A stretch of 48,088 bases of DNA from assembly GCA_028724545.1 (NCBI GenBank), contig JAQYCU010000062.1:1-48088 (forward strand), written 5' to 3'. This document shows positions 8,353 through 16,774 of the stretch, piece by piece. The stretch comes from a bacterium (lineage in GTDB: Bacteria; Bacillota; Clostridia; Lachnospirales; Lachnospiraceae). Each line of letters starts with the position of its first letter. Within the stretch, counting starts at the first letter, position 1. The position numbers and the translations under genes were made by a program. The notes under the pieces were generated by a model. That model was not told the DNA's origin, made no database searches, and saw only the letters and a list, made by a program, of their open reading frames with translations.

Positions 8353-8871
8353 ATGAAAAAAAATATTTTTAGTGTAATTATTACGGCACTGACAGTGATT
8401 AATGTTGTGTTAACAGCAGTTATGTTTTTTGTTATGCTGCCAACCTTCCAGAAGACGAATACCTTGATTACACAGGTTGCAGCAGTTTTGAATCTGGATT
8501 TGGATGCAGATGAAGCAGCAGCTGGTGATGCTGAAGTGAAAATGTCTGATAAATCTCCTGTTACAGTTTCATGGGAATCACAGCAGACATACAATTTAAA
8601 AGCAGGTACGGATAACAAAGAGCATTATGCAATGTTAAAAGGTTATACATTATATTTGAATAAAAATGCAGATGACTTTGAGGAAATCAATGAATTATTG
8701 ACAGCAGACCAGGCACAGATTACCGGTCTGATTTCAAATGTTATTCAGAGTCATACGAAGGAAGAAGCAACACAGGCACTTATTGAAAAAGAGGCGTTAG
8801 AGGAAATTCAGAAGTCACTGGATTCTAAAGTAGCAGTGCAGATTGTATTAGATGGATTTGTGACACAGTAA
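8353..8871 (+). CDS. fliL: Flagellar basal body-associated protein FliL
   Basis: 172 residues with one N-terminal membrane helix (about residues 5-30, FSVIITALTVINVVLTAVMF). The C-terminal extracytoplasmic domain has the FliL pattern of a strand-rich start (YTLYLNKNADD) and a long closing helix region (EEATQALIEKEALEEIQKSL). FliL forms a ring around the stator and stabilises MotAB at high load. It follows motB by 38 bases and precedes fliM, the usual place. The family is sequence-divergent, so the call uses length, topology and position. Ribosome binding site AAAGGGAG. Confidence 0.83.
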   Translation: MKKNIFSVIITALTVINVVLTAVMFFVMLPTFQKTNTLITQVAAVLNLDLDADEAAAGDAEVKMSDKSPVTVSWESQQTYNLKAGTDNKEHYAMLKGYTLYLNKNADDFEEINELLTADQAQITGLISNVIQSHTKEEATQALIEKEALEEIQKSLDSKVAVQIVLDGFVTQ

Positions 8872-8880
8872 AAAATATCT

Positions 8881-8908
8881 TTGCTTTATGCAAGAAATGT
8901 GTTATGAT
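8881..8908 (+). promoter_or_regulatory. Possible internal promoter upstream of fliM
   Basis: TTGCTT (8881-8886) and TATGAT (8903-8908) are separated by 16 bases, with an extended -10 TG at 8900-8901. It lies in the 109-base spacer between fliL and fliM, one of the longer gaps in this operon. It would give a sigma-A-driven transcript for the C-ring and export-gate genes. It is pattern recognition only; A/T-rich DNA produces such matches by chance. Confidence 0.4.
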
Positions 8909-8980
8909 ATATTACGAAAAAAACTGAATTTATTTCCATAGCAAAATGGTGTGGTACAGTTCAGGTGTGAGGTGGAAATT

Positions 8981-9961
8981 ATGGGTGATACCTTATCTCA
9001 AGCCGAGATAGATAGTCTGCTCAATGCGTTAAGTTCGGGTGAACTGAACCCGGATGAGTTAAACGAAACGCCGGAAAAGTCTATCAAAAATTATGATTTT
9101 GCCAGACCATCTAAATTTTCTAAAGACCATTTGCGTACTTTAGAGATTATCTTTGAAAATTATGGAAGACTGCTATCTACAAATTTACCGGCCTATCTGA
9201 GAAAAAATGTACAGGTGGAGGTAATGAATGCAGAAGCGAATACATATTCCGAGTTTTCAAATGCATTATCAAACCCTGTATTACTGGGGGTTGTGAATTT
9301 TGCACCTTTAGATGGCAACATAATAATAGAATTAGCAGCGAATGTAGGTTTTGCAATAGTAGACAGAATGCTGGGAGGCTTTGGTGCTCCTTTGGAAAAA
9401 AGCAGGGATTTCACGGAAATCGAACTGGTTATTTTGGAAAGAATCATTGAGATTTGTACAAATTTACTGGTAGAACCGTGGGAAAGTGTTGTTGCGATAG
9501 AACCAAGACTAGAGCGAATTGAAACAAACTCTCAGTTTGCACAGTTTATTTCGCCAAGTGAGATGACAGCGATTGTCACAATGAATTTGAAAATAGGTGA
9601 TATAGAAGGATTGATGAATATCTGTATTCCATATTCTTGTGTAGAACCTGTAATAGATAAACTGAATACAAAATATTGGTATTCAGCTATGAAAGATGAT
9701 GCGTCCGGAAAATATCAGGATGCGATTGAAAGTATTATTGATTATGCCAAGATTCCGGTACGGGCAATGCTTGGCAGAAGTTCCATCTCTGTAAATGACT
9801 TTGCAAATTTGCAGTTAGGGGACATCATTAAATTAGATACTAAAGTTGATGATGAGTTAGAAGTATATGTTGGAAATATTAAGAAGTTTAACGCTTTACC
9901 GGGCGCTGCTTCAAATTCGTATGCTGTCAGAGTTACTTCAATAATAAGGGAGGAGCAGTAG
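8981..9961 (+). CDS. fliM: Flagellar motor switch protein FliM
   Basis: 326 residues with the ATG at 8981, chosen because AGGTGG lies at the right distance; an in-frame GTG at 8951 lacks such a site. FliM is the C-ring protein that binds phosphorylated CheY. The N-terminal CheY-binding motif is LSQAEIDSLLNAL. The middle CheC-like domain spans about 40-220 (DFARPSKFSKDHLRTLEIIF, then NPVLLGVVNFAPLDGNIIIE and FTEIELVILERI). The C-terminal SpoA domain (about 245-320) includes LQLGDIIKLDTKVDDELEVY and IRVTSI-like ending. fliY begins three bases after the stop. Confidence 0.96.
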   Translation: MGDTLSQAEIDSLLNALSSGELNPDELNETPEKSIKNYDFARPSKFSKDHLRTLEIIFENYGRLLSTNLPAYLRKNVQVEVMNAEANTYSEFSNALSNPVLLGVVNFAPLDGNIIIELAANVGFAIVDRMLGGFGAPLEKSRDFTEIELVILERIIEICTNLLVEPWESVVAIEPRLERIETNSQFAQFISPSEMTAIVTMNLKIGDIEGLMNICIPYSCVEPVIDKLNTKYWYSAMKDDASGKYQDAIESIIDYAKIPVRAMLGRSSISVNDFANLQLGDIIKLDTKVDDELEVYVGNIKKFNALPGAASNSYAVRVTSIIREEQ

Positions 9962-9964
9962 GAT

Positions 9965-11134
9965 ATGGATGGAATGTTATCTCAGGAAGAAATTGATGCG
10001 TTAACCGGTGGTGCTTCGGCTTCATCTGCATCAGTTACAGAGAGTACAAAGACATTAACAGATGCAGAGCGAGATGCTGTTGGTGAGATTGCAAATATTA
10101 ATATGGGCACTGCAGCAACGACGTTGTCTACATTACTGGATACGAAAGTTACCATTACCACTCCGCGTGTTTCATATGTGACAATGAATGAGTTGTCAAA
10201 ACAATATGACAGACCATGTGTTTTTATACATATTTCCTATATAGACGGAATTGATGGTAATAATATTTTAATTTTAAAAGAGCAGGATGTAAAAATTATC
10301 ACAGATTTGATGATGGGGGGAGATGGCTCCAACGTAGATGGTGAATTAACAGAACTCCATTTAAGCGCCATCAGCGAAGCAATGAATCAGATGATGGGTT
10401 CAGCAGCAACTTCATTATCTTCGATGCTGGAGAAAAAAGTGGATATCAGCCCACCTTCAGCAAGTCTTGTTGATTTAAATGATACGATTGAAGATGCTTC
10501 GATTGCTTCATTTTTAGATGACCAGGTGGTTCAGATTGCATTTGATATGAAAATTGGCGAACTTGTTGATAGTCAGATTATGCAGTTATATCCGTTTGAT
10601 TTTGCAAGAGATTTATATACTAAGTTTATGGGAAATAATGATACAGCTGCAGCAGAAAGCAGTCAGGCAGCACCGGCACCACAGCCGGAAGCAGCACCAC
10701 AGATGCAGCAGCCAGTGGCACCACAGCCACAGCAGCCTACAATGGATATGAATATGGCGCAGCCACAGATGCAACAGCCTGCGATGGGTATGAATATGCA
10801 GCCACAGATGCAGCAGCCATATATGATGCCTGCGCAGAATGTTAATGTTCAACCTGCACAGTTCCAGACATTTAATCCGGGAATCAGTCCTCTTTTACAA
10901 CAGGAGAACATCGATTTAATTATGGATGTACCGTTAGAGGTAACGGTAGAGTTAGGACGTTCCAACAAATCCATCAAAGAGATTTTGGATTTTGCACCGG
11001 GAACGATTCTGGAATTAGACAAACTGGCGGGAGAGCCTGTTGACGTGCTGGTAAATGGCAAGTATGTTGCCAAAGGTGAAGTAGTTGTTATTGAAGAAAA
11101 CTTTGGTATACGTTTAGTTGAAATTACGAAATAA
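9965..11134 (+). CDS. fliY: Motor switch phosphatase FliY (CheC domain fused to FliN)
   Basis: 389 residues, the FliY type rather than short FliN. The start MDGMLSQEEIDALTGG is a CheY-P-binding motif. Residues about 30-220 form a CheC-like phosphatase domain with both active helices: AVGEIANINMGTAATTL and AISEAMNQMMGSAATSL, each keeping E-x-x-N. A low-complexity linker (about 224-300) contains repeats of PQMQQP and MNM. The C-terminal FliN/SpoA domain (about 305-389) has NIDLIMDVPLEVTVELGRSN then KSIKEILDFAPGTILELDKL and LVNGKYVAKGEVVVIEENFG. It removes phosphate from CheY-P at the switch. Ribosome binding site GGGAGGAG. Confidence 0.96.
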   Translation: MDGMLSQEEIDALTGGASASSASVTESTKTLTDAERDAVGEIANINMGTAATTLSTLLDTKVTITTPRVSYVTMNELSKQYDRPCVFIHISYIDGIDGNNILILKEQDVKIITDLMMGGDGSNVDGELTELHLSAISEAMNQMMGSAATSLSSMLEKKVDISPPSASLVDLNDTIEDASIASFLDDQVVQIAFDMKIGELVDSQIMQLYPFDFARDLYTKFMGNNDTAAAESSQAAPAPQPEAAPQMQQPVAPQPQQPTMDMNMAQPQMQQPAMGMNMQPQMQQPYMMPAQNVNVQPAQFQTFNPGISPLLQQENIDLIMDVPLEVTVELGRSNKSIKEILDFAPGTILELDKLAGEPVDVLVNGKYVAKGEVVVIEENFGIRLVEITK

Positions 11135-11155
11135 TAAAATGCTGGAGGTGTAGTT

Positions 11156-11518
11156 ATGCTTTTATATGTATATGGGATATCTACGCTTGCCAGCGTTTTT
11201 AAATTGATTTTACTTTTGCTATTATTTATTGGTTTGCTGGTTGCTGCCCATCTCTTTACAAAATGGTATGCAAAATCCGGCTATGCCAATGCAAAAACAA
11301 CAAATATTTCTATTATTGAATCCCAACAGTTAGCACCAGGAAAAAATCTTATGATTGCTAAAGTTGGGAAAAAATATGTTTCTTTTATTCTGCTAAAAGA
11401 TAATGCAGAGTTTCTGACAGAATTAGAAGAAGAAGATTTGGTGCTTACACCACCACAGCAGTCACAGAACCTTTCTTTTAAGGAAATTTTTTCCAAAATG
11501 AAAAATAAAGAAGAATAA
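11156..11518 (+). CDS. fliO: Flagellar biosynthetic protein FliO
   Basis: 120 residues with a single membrane helix at about 15-38 (LASVFKLILLLLLFIGLLVA). A small beta-rich cytosolic domain follows with NISIIESQQLAPGKNLMIAK, VGKKYVSFILLKD and a helical tail. The I-x-x-Q-x-L-x-P-x-x-x-L-x-I-x-x-V-G-x-x-x pattern is that of FliO (called FliZ in Bacillus). FliO assists assembly of the FliP ring and is not part of the mature gate. It lies between fliY and fliP; Bacillus has cheY in this interval, which is absent here. Ribosome binding site TGGAGGTG. Confidence 0.88.
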   Translation: MLLYVYGISTLASVFKLILLLLLFIGLLVAAHLFTKWYAKSGYANAKTTNISIIESQQLAPGKNLMIAKVGKKYVSFILLKDNAEFLTELEEEDLVLTPPQQSQNLSFKEIFSKMKNKEE

Positions 11519-11615
11519 GCATTATCTGGGATAAAACGAAGGAAAAACACGAACAAAGTCCGAAGTGAAATCAGGTAAGAGAAAACGTCAGGCAGCAAGG
11601 AGATAACTTGGTATT

Positions 11616-12455
11616 ATGAAACATTCAAAGAACAAGAAGAAATCAGTTCTTCGCTTTTTTATGACATTAGCATTATTTTGCGTTATTTTTGTAGCAGCAA
11701 GTCCGGCATATGCTCGGGCAACAGGCAGTGGTGTAGACTCTACAACACAAAATGAAATAGATGGCGTTGCTGATAATGATGATAGTTTTGAATTGAATAT
11801 TTCTTCTAATGCAGGAAGTACTAATCTGGAAGCAACTTTACAGATTCTGTTGGTGTTGACAGCATTGTCGCTTGCACCGTCGCTCTTGATTATGCTGACT
11901 TCATTTACCAGAATTATTGTTGTGCTTCATTTTGTGCGAACAGCATTGGGAACGCAGACAACACCACCAAACCAGGTGCTGGTCGGCCTTGCCCTGTTCA
12001 TAACACTTGCTATAATGACACCGGTTATGAAGCAGGTAAATGATGATGCCGTCCAGCCATTTATGGCAGGCGAAATTAAACAGGATGCAGCGATTGAAAA
12101 AGGTTTGGCGCCCCTTCGGGAATTTATGCTAAAGCAGACAAGGGATAAAGATTTAAAATTGTTTATGACAATCAATAATCAGTCTTCTGATGAAATAGAA
12201 AGTTATGATGATATTCCGATTACAACGGTTATCCCGGCGTTTATTATTAGTGAACTGCGAACGGCATTTATCATTGGTTTTCTGATTTATCTGCCATTTA
12301 TTGTTATGGATATGGTAGTAGCGTCTACTCTGATGTCAATGGGTATGATGATGCTTCCACCGACAACGATTTCTCTGCCGTTTAAGATTTTGCTGTTTGT
12401 ACTGGCAGATGGATGGAATCTTGTTGTGGGACAATTAGTGGCATCATTTCAATGA
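11616..12455 (+). CDS. fliP: Flagellar type III export gate protein FliP
   Basis: 279 residues. A cleavable signal peptide precedes the family core: basic start, hydrophobic stretch and a likely cut after SPAYARA (about residue 35). Core motifs are LQILLVLTALSLAPSLLIML, TSFTRIIVVLHFVRTALGTQ and PPNQVLVGLALFIT, then IPAFIISELRTAFIIGF-like residues and MMMLPPTTISLPFKILLFVL. FliP forms the pentameric core of the export gate with FliQ and FliR. An AAGGAGA site lies 12 bases before the ATG, a little longer than usual. The 97-base gap before it holds no gene. Confidence 0.96.
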   Translation: MKHSKNKKKSVLRFFMTLALFCVIFVAASPAYARATGSGVDSTTQNEIDGVADNDDSFELNISSNAGSTNLEATLQILLVLTALSLAPSLLIMLTSFTRIIVVLHFVRTALGTQTTPPNQVLVGLALFITLAIMTPVMKQVNDDAVQPFMAGEIKQDAAIEKGLAPLREFMLKQTRDKDLKLFMTINNQSSDEIESYDDIPITTVIPAFIISELRTAFIIGFLIYLPFIVMDMVVASTLMSMGMMMLPPTTISLPFKILLFVLADGWNLVVGQLVASFQ

Positions 12456-12473
12456 TTTTAGGTGAGGTAGGAT

Positions 12474-12743
12474 ATGAGTACAGATCGTATAATTGATATT
12501 GCACATGAAGTAATATGGACAGTGGTGGAAGTATCATCACCATTGTTACTGATTTCGTTAATCATAGGCTTGGTTGTCAGCATTTTGCAGACCATTACGT
12601 CGATTCAGGAGCAGACGCTGACATTTGTGCCAAAATTTGTTGCTATTATGCTGGTACTGATATTGTGTGGCAGCTGGATTATGAATAAAGTTTCAGGATT
12701 GTTTGTTAATATTATGGAGCAGGTGCCTGCATTGATAAAATAG
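12474..12743 (+). CDS. fliQ: Flagellar export gate protein FliQ
   Basis: 89 residues, the standard FliQ size, with two membrane helices. The key motif is VEVSSPLLLISLIIGLVVSI followed by LQTITSIQEQTLTFVPK, matching P-x-L-x-x-x-L-x-x-G-L-x-x-S-x-x-Q-A-x-T-Q-I-x-E-x-T-L-x-F-x-P-K. FliQ packs four copies around the FliP-FliR helix of the export gate. It lies 18 bases after fliP and 24 bases before the preferred fliR start. Ribosome binding site GTGAGGTAGG. Confidence 0.95.
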   Translation: MSTDRIIDIAHEVIWTVVEVSSPLLLISLIIGLVVSILQTITSIQEQTLTFVPKFVAIMLVLILCGSWIMNKVSGLFVNIMEQVPALIK

Positions 12744-12767
12744 AAGTAACATGAAGGAGTGAACGAA

Positions 12768-13538
12768 GTGAGTTTTACATTTAATTATCTGGAATATGCT
12801 TTTTTAGTATTTGTTCGCATTGCTTCTATTGTTATGATTGCACCGTTTTTTAGTAATACACAAGTTCCGATAAAGGTAAAAGCAGGAATTTCCCTGTTTT
12901 TATCCCTGATTGTAATGAATCTGGTAGATTATACTGCTGTATCTTATGATGGATTATTAGGATACAGCATTCTTGTTCTGAAAGAAGCAATTACCGGCGT
13001 GCTGATAGGCATAGGTTCGGCAGTTTGTCTTTATATTCTGAGTTTTTCCGGTCATATGGTAGATATGGAAATTGGTTTTTCTATGGCGATGGAGTTTGAC
13101 CCTACGACGCAGGTACAGACCACAATTTCATCTACTTTATTTTCCAGCCTTTTTATGTTGCTTTTTTTAGCATCCGATATGCATTATTATATTATAGATG
13201 CGTTATTTGATTCCTATGAGTTGATTCCGATTGGTGGAGCAACATTTTCTGCATCGCTATATCAGATTTTTGTGAAATATGTTACGGACTATTTTGTGAT
13301 AGGATTTCGCATTATTCTGCCCGTTTTTGCATGCACGTTAATTCTGAATGTAATCTTGGGTATTCTGGCAAAAGTTGCACCACAGATGAATATGTTTGTC
13401 ATCGGTATGCAGTTAAAAGTATTTGTAGGACTGGTATTGTTATTTCTGATTATGTCACTTTTACCCGGAATTACCGATTTCCTTTTTGAAGAAATGCAGG
13501 TATTAACAAAATTATTTATGCAGTCAATGGCTCCGTAG
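12768..13538 (+). CDS. fliR: Flagellar export gate protein FliR
   Basis: 256 residues from the GTG at 12768. This start is preferred because GAAGGAG (12753-12759) sits at the proper distance; an in-frame GTG at 12759 overlaps that site. The protein has about six membrane helices. Recognisable parts are FVRIASIVMIAPFF near the start, PIKVKAGISLFLSLIV, KEAITGVLIGIGSAVCLYI and the region VDMEIGFSMAMEFDPTT, the classic D-x-x-x-G-F-x-x-x-x-x-x-D-P FliR signature. The C-terminal half includes LGILAKVAPQMNMFVIGMQL. FliR completes the FliPQR gate. Confidence 0.95.
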   Translation: MSFTFNYLEYAFLVFVRIASIVMIAPFFSNTQVPIKVKAGISLFLSLIVMNLVDYTAVSYDGLLGYSILVLKEAITGVLIGIGSAVCLYILSFSGHMVDMEIGFSMAMEFDPTTQVQTTISSTLFSSLFMLLFLASDMHYYIIDALFDSYELIPIGGATFSASLYQIFVKYVTDYFVIGFRIILPVFACTLILNVILGILAKVAPQMNMFVIGMQLKVFVGLVLLFLIMSLLPGITDFLFEEMQVLTKLFMQSMAP

Positions 13539-13616
13539 CCAGTTGCAATCTTGCTATTTTCTTACAAATAGAGTATTATAATTGTGTATGCAATGTTAGA
13601 GAAGGAAACGTTTGTT

Positions 13617-14723
13617 ATGCCATATTTAAAATATGATTTGCAGTTATTTGCAAAAGAAGGTTCCGGTGGGGAAAAAACAGAAGAACCAACAGCCAAGAAG
13701 TTAGAAGATGCAAGAAAAAAAGGACAAGCGGCCAAAAGTGTAGATTTGACGGCTGCCATTACTTTGCTAGTTTTTTTTGCCATTATGAAAGTTTATATTG
13801 GATTACTTGGCAACAAACTGTTGGAAAATTACAGTATGTTTTACCGGCACATTGCAGACAGGACAAATGACCAGTTTACTTTGCAATTAGCCTGCTCGAT
13901 GCTGGGCGAAGTGATTATGCGTGTCATCGAATTGATGATTCCTTTCGGCGCACTGGCGTTTTTTACGGTGGTTATCAGTATGCTGGTACAGGTAAAGTGG
14001 AAGATTTCTACCGAGCCGATGAAACCGAAATTGAGTAAAATCAATCCGGTTAGTGGTGTGAAACGATTATTTTCTAAAGACAAACTGGTTATGCTGGTGA
14101 TGTCGATTGCCAAGCAGATTATTATGGTTGCAGTTGTTTATTCTGTTTTGAGCGACAAATGGAATCTGCTGATTGATTTGTATCATTTTAGCCTGGAGCA
14201 GTCGTTGGCAGTGATAGGTGATATCATTATTGACATTGGATTGCGTATTTCCATCTTTTTCTTTGTGATTGGTGCTGCTGATGCATTTTATCAGAAATGG
14301 AAGTTTCATCAGGATATGAAAATGACGAAACAGGAAGTGAAAGATGAATATAAACAGGCAGAAGGAGACCCGAAAGTAAAAGGAAAGCAAAGACAGGTTA
14401 TGCGTCAGGCATCACAGAGGCGTATGATGAATGCATTGCCGGAAGCAGATGTTGTCATTACAAACCCGACACACCTGGCAGTTGCCTTAAAATACGACAA
14501 AGACCAGTATGACGCACCGGTAGTAATTGCAAAAGGTGCAGATTATCTGGCAGAGCGTATTAAAAATGTTGCAAGGGAACATGATATTGAAATTGTAGAA
14601 AACAAGCCGTTAGCACGTATGCTATATCATAATGTGGAGCTGGGTGACCAGATACCGCCGGAGTTGTATCAGATGGTGGCAGAAGTATTAGCATATGTTT
14701 ATGGGTTGAAGAATAATAGATAG
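13617..14723 (+). CDS. flhB: Flagellar export switch protein FlhB
   Basis: 368 residues from ATG 13617, preceded by GAGAAGGA; an upstream in-frame GTG at 13584 is less well placed. The N-terminus YDLQLFAKEG, GEKTEEPTAKKLEDARKKGQ is typical of clostridial FlhB. Four membrane helices occupy about 45-225. The cytoplasmic domain has the autocleavage motif NPTH (Asn at about residue 283) in DVVITNPTHLAVALKYD, plus PVVIAKGADYLAERIK. Cleavage between Asn and Pro switches export from hook to filament together with FliK. A TATAAT-like box precedes the gene, but the nearest -35 candidate is too far away. flhA begins 20 bases after the stop. Confidence 0.96.
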   Translation: MPYLKYDLQLFAKEGSGGEKTEEPTAKKLEDARKKGQAAKSVDLTAAITLLVFFAIMKVYIGLLGNKLLENYSMFYRHIADRTNDQFTLQLACSMLGEVIMRVIELMIPFGALAFFTVVISMLVQVKWKISTEPMKPKLSKINPVSGVKRLFSKDKLVMLVMSIAKQIIMVAVVYSVLSDKWNLLIDLYHFSLEQSLAVIGDIIIDIGLRISIFFFVIGAADAFYQKWKFHQDMKMTKQEVKDEYKQAEGDPKVKGKQRQVMRQASQRRMMNALPEADVVITNPTHLAVALKYDKDQYDAPVVIAKGADYLAERIKNVAREHDIEIVENKPLARMLYHNVELGDQIPPELYQMVAEVLAYVYGLKNNR

Positions 14724-14743
14724 GGAAACATAGGAGACAGAGA

Positions 14744-16774
14744 ATGAAACAAACAGATTTGGTACTTGGATTATACATATTAATACCGATTATATGTCTG
14801 ATTATACCGGTTCCTACGGTGTTGTTGGATATTTTTATGATATTAAATATTTCCATTGCATTAATAATATTGTTCAATTCGCTTTTTTCAAAAGAGCCAC
14901 TTAGTATGTCAATTTATCCGACATTACTGCTGATGACGACATTGTTCCGTCTGGCATTAAATGTCAGCTCAACCCGTAATATTTTATTATATGGTTATGC
15001 CGGAGAAGTAGTTGAAACATTTGGTAACTTTGTAGGTGGTGGTAACCTTGTCGTTGGTGTTATCGTTTTCCTGATTCTGATTCTGGTGCAGTTGCTTGTT
15101 ATCAATAAAGGTTCGGAGCGTGTTGCAGAAGTAACGGCACGTTTCACACTGGATGCTATGCCGGGTAAACAGATGGCGATAGATGCTGACTTAAATACCG
15201 GTGCCATTACGGATGAACAGGCAAAAGAAAGACGTCAGAAAATACAGGATGAGTCATCATTCTTCGGAGCGATGGATGGTGCTACAAAGTATGTAAAGGG
15301 AGATGCGACTGCCGGTATTATTATTACGGTAATCAACTTTGTCGGTGGTCTGATTCTCGGTATTGTAATGCAGGGAATGGAAGCTTCTGAGGCATTACAG
15401 CGTTACTGTATCCTGACAATTGGTGACGGTCTGGTCAGTCAGATTCCATCACTGATTATTTCATTGTCAACCGGTATTCTGGTAACAAAGGTGTCTAAAG
15501 AATCTGACCTGGGCAATGTTTTGTTAAAGCAGTTATTCTCGATTCCAAAAGTTTTATATATGGTAGGTGGAACACTTGCGCTGCTGGCATTTACGCCATT
15601 GCCTACAGCAATCTGTCTTTGCTATGCCGTTTTATTTATCGCTGCAGGCCGTGCGATTGAAGCAACCGTCGAGGATGCCAAAGTAGAGCAGGAAGTAGAT
15701 GAGGAAGAGGAGTCTGCTGAAGAAATCAGGCGTCCTGAAAATGTTGTTTCTTTATTGCAGGTAGACCCGATAGAGTTAGAGTTTGGATATGGAATTATTC
15801 CATTGGCAGATGTCAATCAGGGTGGCGATTTGCTGGACCGTGTTGTTATGATTAGAAGGCAGATTGCATTGGAACTGGGATGTGTTGTTCCGATGATTCG
15901 TCTTCGTGATAATATCCAGTTAAATCCAAACCAGTATGTTATTAAAATAAAAGGTGTTCCGGTAAGTGAAGGTGAGATTCTGTTTGACCATTATATGGCG
16001 ATGAATCCGGGATATGTAGAGGAAGAAATTACCGGTATTCCGACCTTTGAACCGTCCTTCCATCTGCCGGCTATCTGGATAACAGAGGCTCAGAGAGAAC
16101 GTGCTGAGTCGCTCGGCTATACGGTAGTTGACCCACCGTCAATTATTGCAACGCATCTGACGGAAGTTATCCGGAACCATCTGGATGAATTGCTGACCAG
16201 ACAGGATGTACAGAATCTGATTAATAACATTCAGGAGGCAAATACGACACTGATTTCGGAACTTGTGCCAAAATTGCTTGGTGTGGGTGACATTCAGAAG
16301 GTTTTGCAGAATTTATTGCGTGAGGGCATCTCTATCCGTGACCTTGTTACAATATTTGAAACGCTTGCCGACAATGCAACGGCAACGCGCGATACGGATA
16401 TTTTGACAGAATATGTCAGACAGAGTTTGAAAAGAGCAATTTCTAATAAATATTTCCCTGCAAATGAGATGACCAGTGTAGTTACACTGGACCCGAAGAT
16501 TGAGCAGGATATTATGAATTCTGTCAAGCAGACGGAGCAGGGAGCATATATCAATCTGGAGCCGGAGAAGATACAGAGCATTCTGAATTCGGTCAAAGAA
16601 GAGATGGACAAAATGGAAGAACTGGGCAAAAACCCGATTATTGTAACTTCGCCTATTGTGCGAATGTATTTTAAACAATTGACTTCCGAACAATTTAAGG
16701 ATTTAATCGTCGTATCATACAATGAAATTGATACAGACGTTGAACTACAATCTATAGGGATGGTGACAGTATAA
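14744..16774 (+). CDS. flhA: Flagellar export gate protein FlhA
   Basis: 676 residues. FlhA forms the nonameric ring that couples proton flow to export and docks chaperone-substrate pairs. Seven to eight membrane helices fill about 1-310. The cytoplasmic FHIPEP loop is present: RVAEVTARFTLDAMPGKQMA then IDADLNTGAITDEQAKERRQ. The large C-terminal domain follows an acidic linker (EVDEEEESAEE near 315) and begins VSLLQVDPIELEFGYGIIPL. The helix TRQDVQNLINNIQEANTTLI and LRDNIQLNPNQYVIKIKG are conserved. The stop overlaps the flhF start by one base. Confidence 0.97.
   Translation: MKQTDLVLGLYILIPIICLIIPVPTVLLDIFMILNISIALIILFNSLFSKEPLSMSIYPTLLLMTTLFRLALNVSSTRNILLYGYAGEVVETFGNFVGGGNLVVGVIVFLILILVQLLVINKGSERVAEVTARFTLDAMPGKQMAIDADLNTGAITDEQAKERRQKIQDESSFFGAMDGATKYVKGDATAGIIITVINFVGGLILGIVMQGMEASEALQRYCILTIGDGLVSQIPSLIISLSTGILVTKVSKESDLGNVLLKQLFSIPKVLYMVGGTLALLAFTPLPTAICLCYAVLFIAAGRAIEATVEDAKVEQEVDEEEESAEEIRRPENVVSLLQVDPIELEFGYGIIPLADVNQGGDLLDRVVMIRRQIALELGCVVPMIRLRDNIQLNPNQYVIKIKGVPVSEGEILFDHYMAMNPGYVEEEITGIPTFEPSFHLPAIWITEAQRERAESLGYTVVDPPSIIATHLTEVIRNHLDELLTRQDVQNLINNIQEANTTLISELVPKLLGVGDIQKVLQNLLREGISIRDLVTIFETLADNATATRDTDILTEYVRQSLKRAISNKYFPANEMTSVVTLDPKIEQDIMNSVKQTEQGAYINLEPEKIQSILNSVKEEMDKMEELGKNPIIVTSPIVRMYFKQLTSEQFKDLIVVSYNEIDTDVELQSIGMVTV

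Noticed and set aside
13551-13582. Promoter before flhB (TTGCTA and TATAAT)
   Set aside because: The spacer is 20 bases, longer than usual for sigma-A; only the -10 looks convincing.
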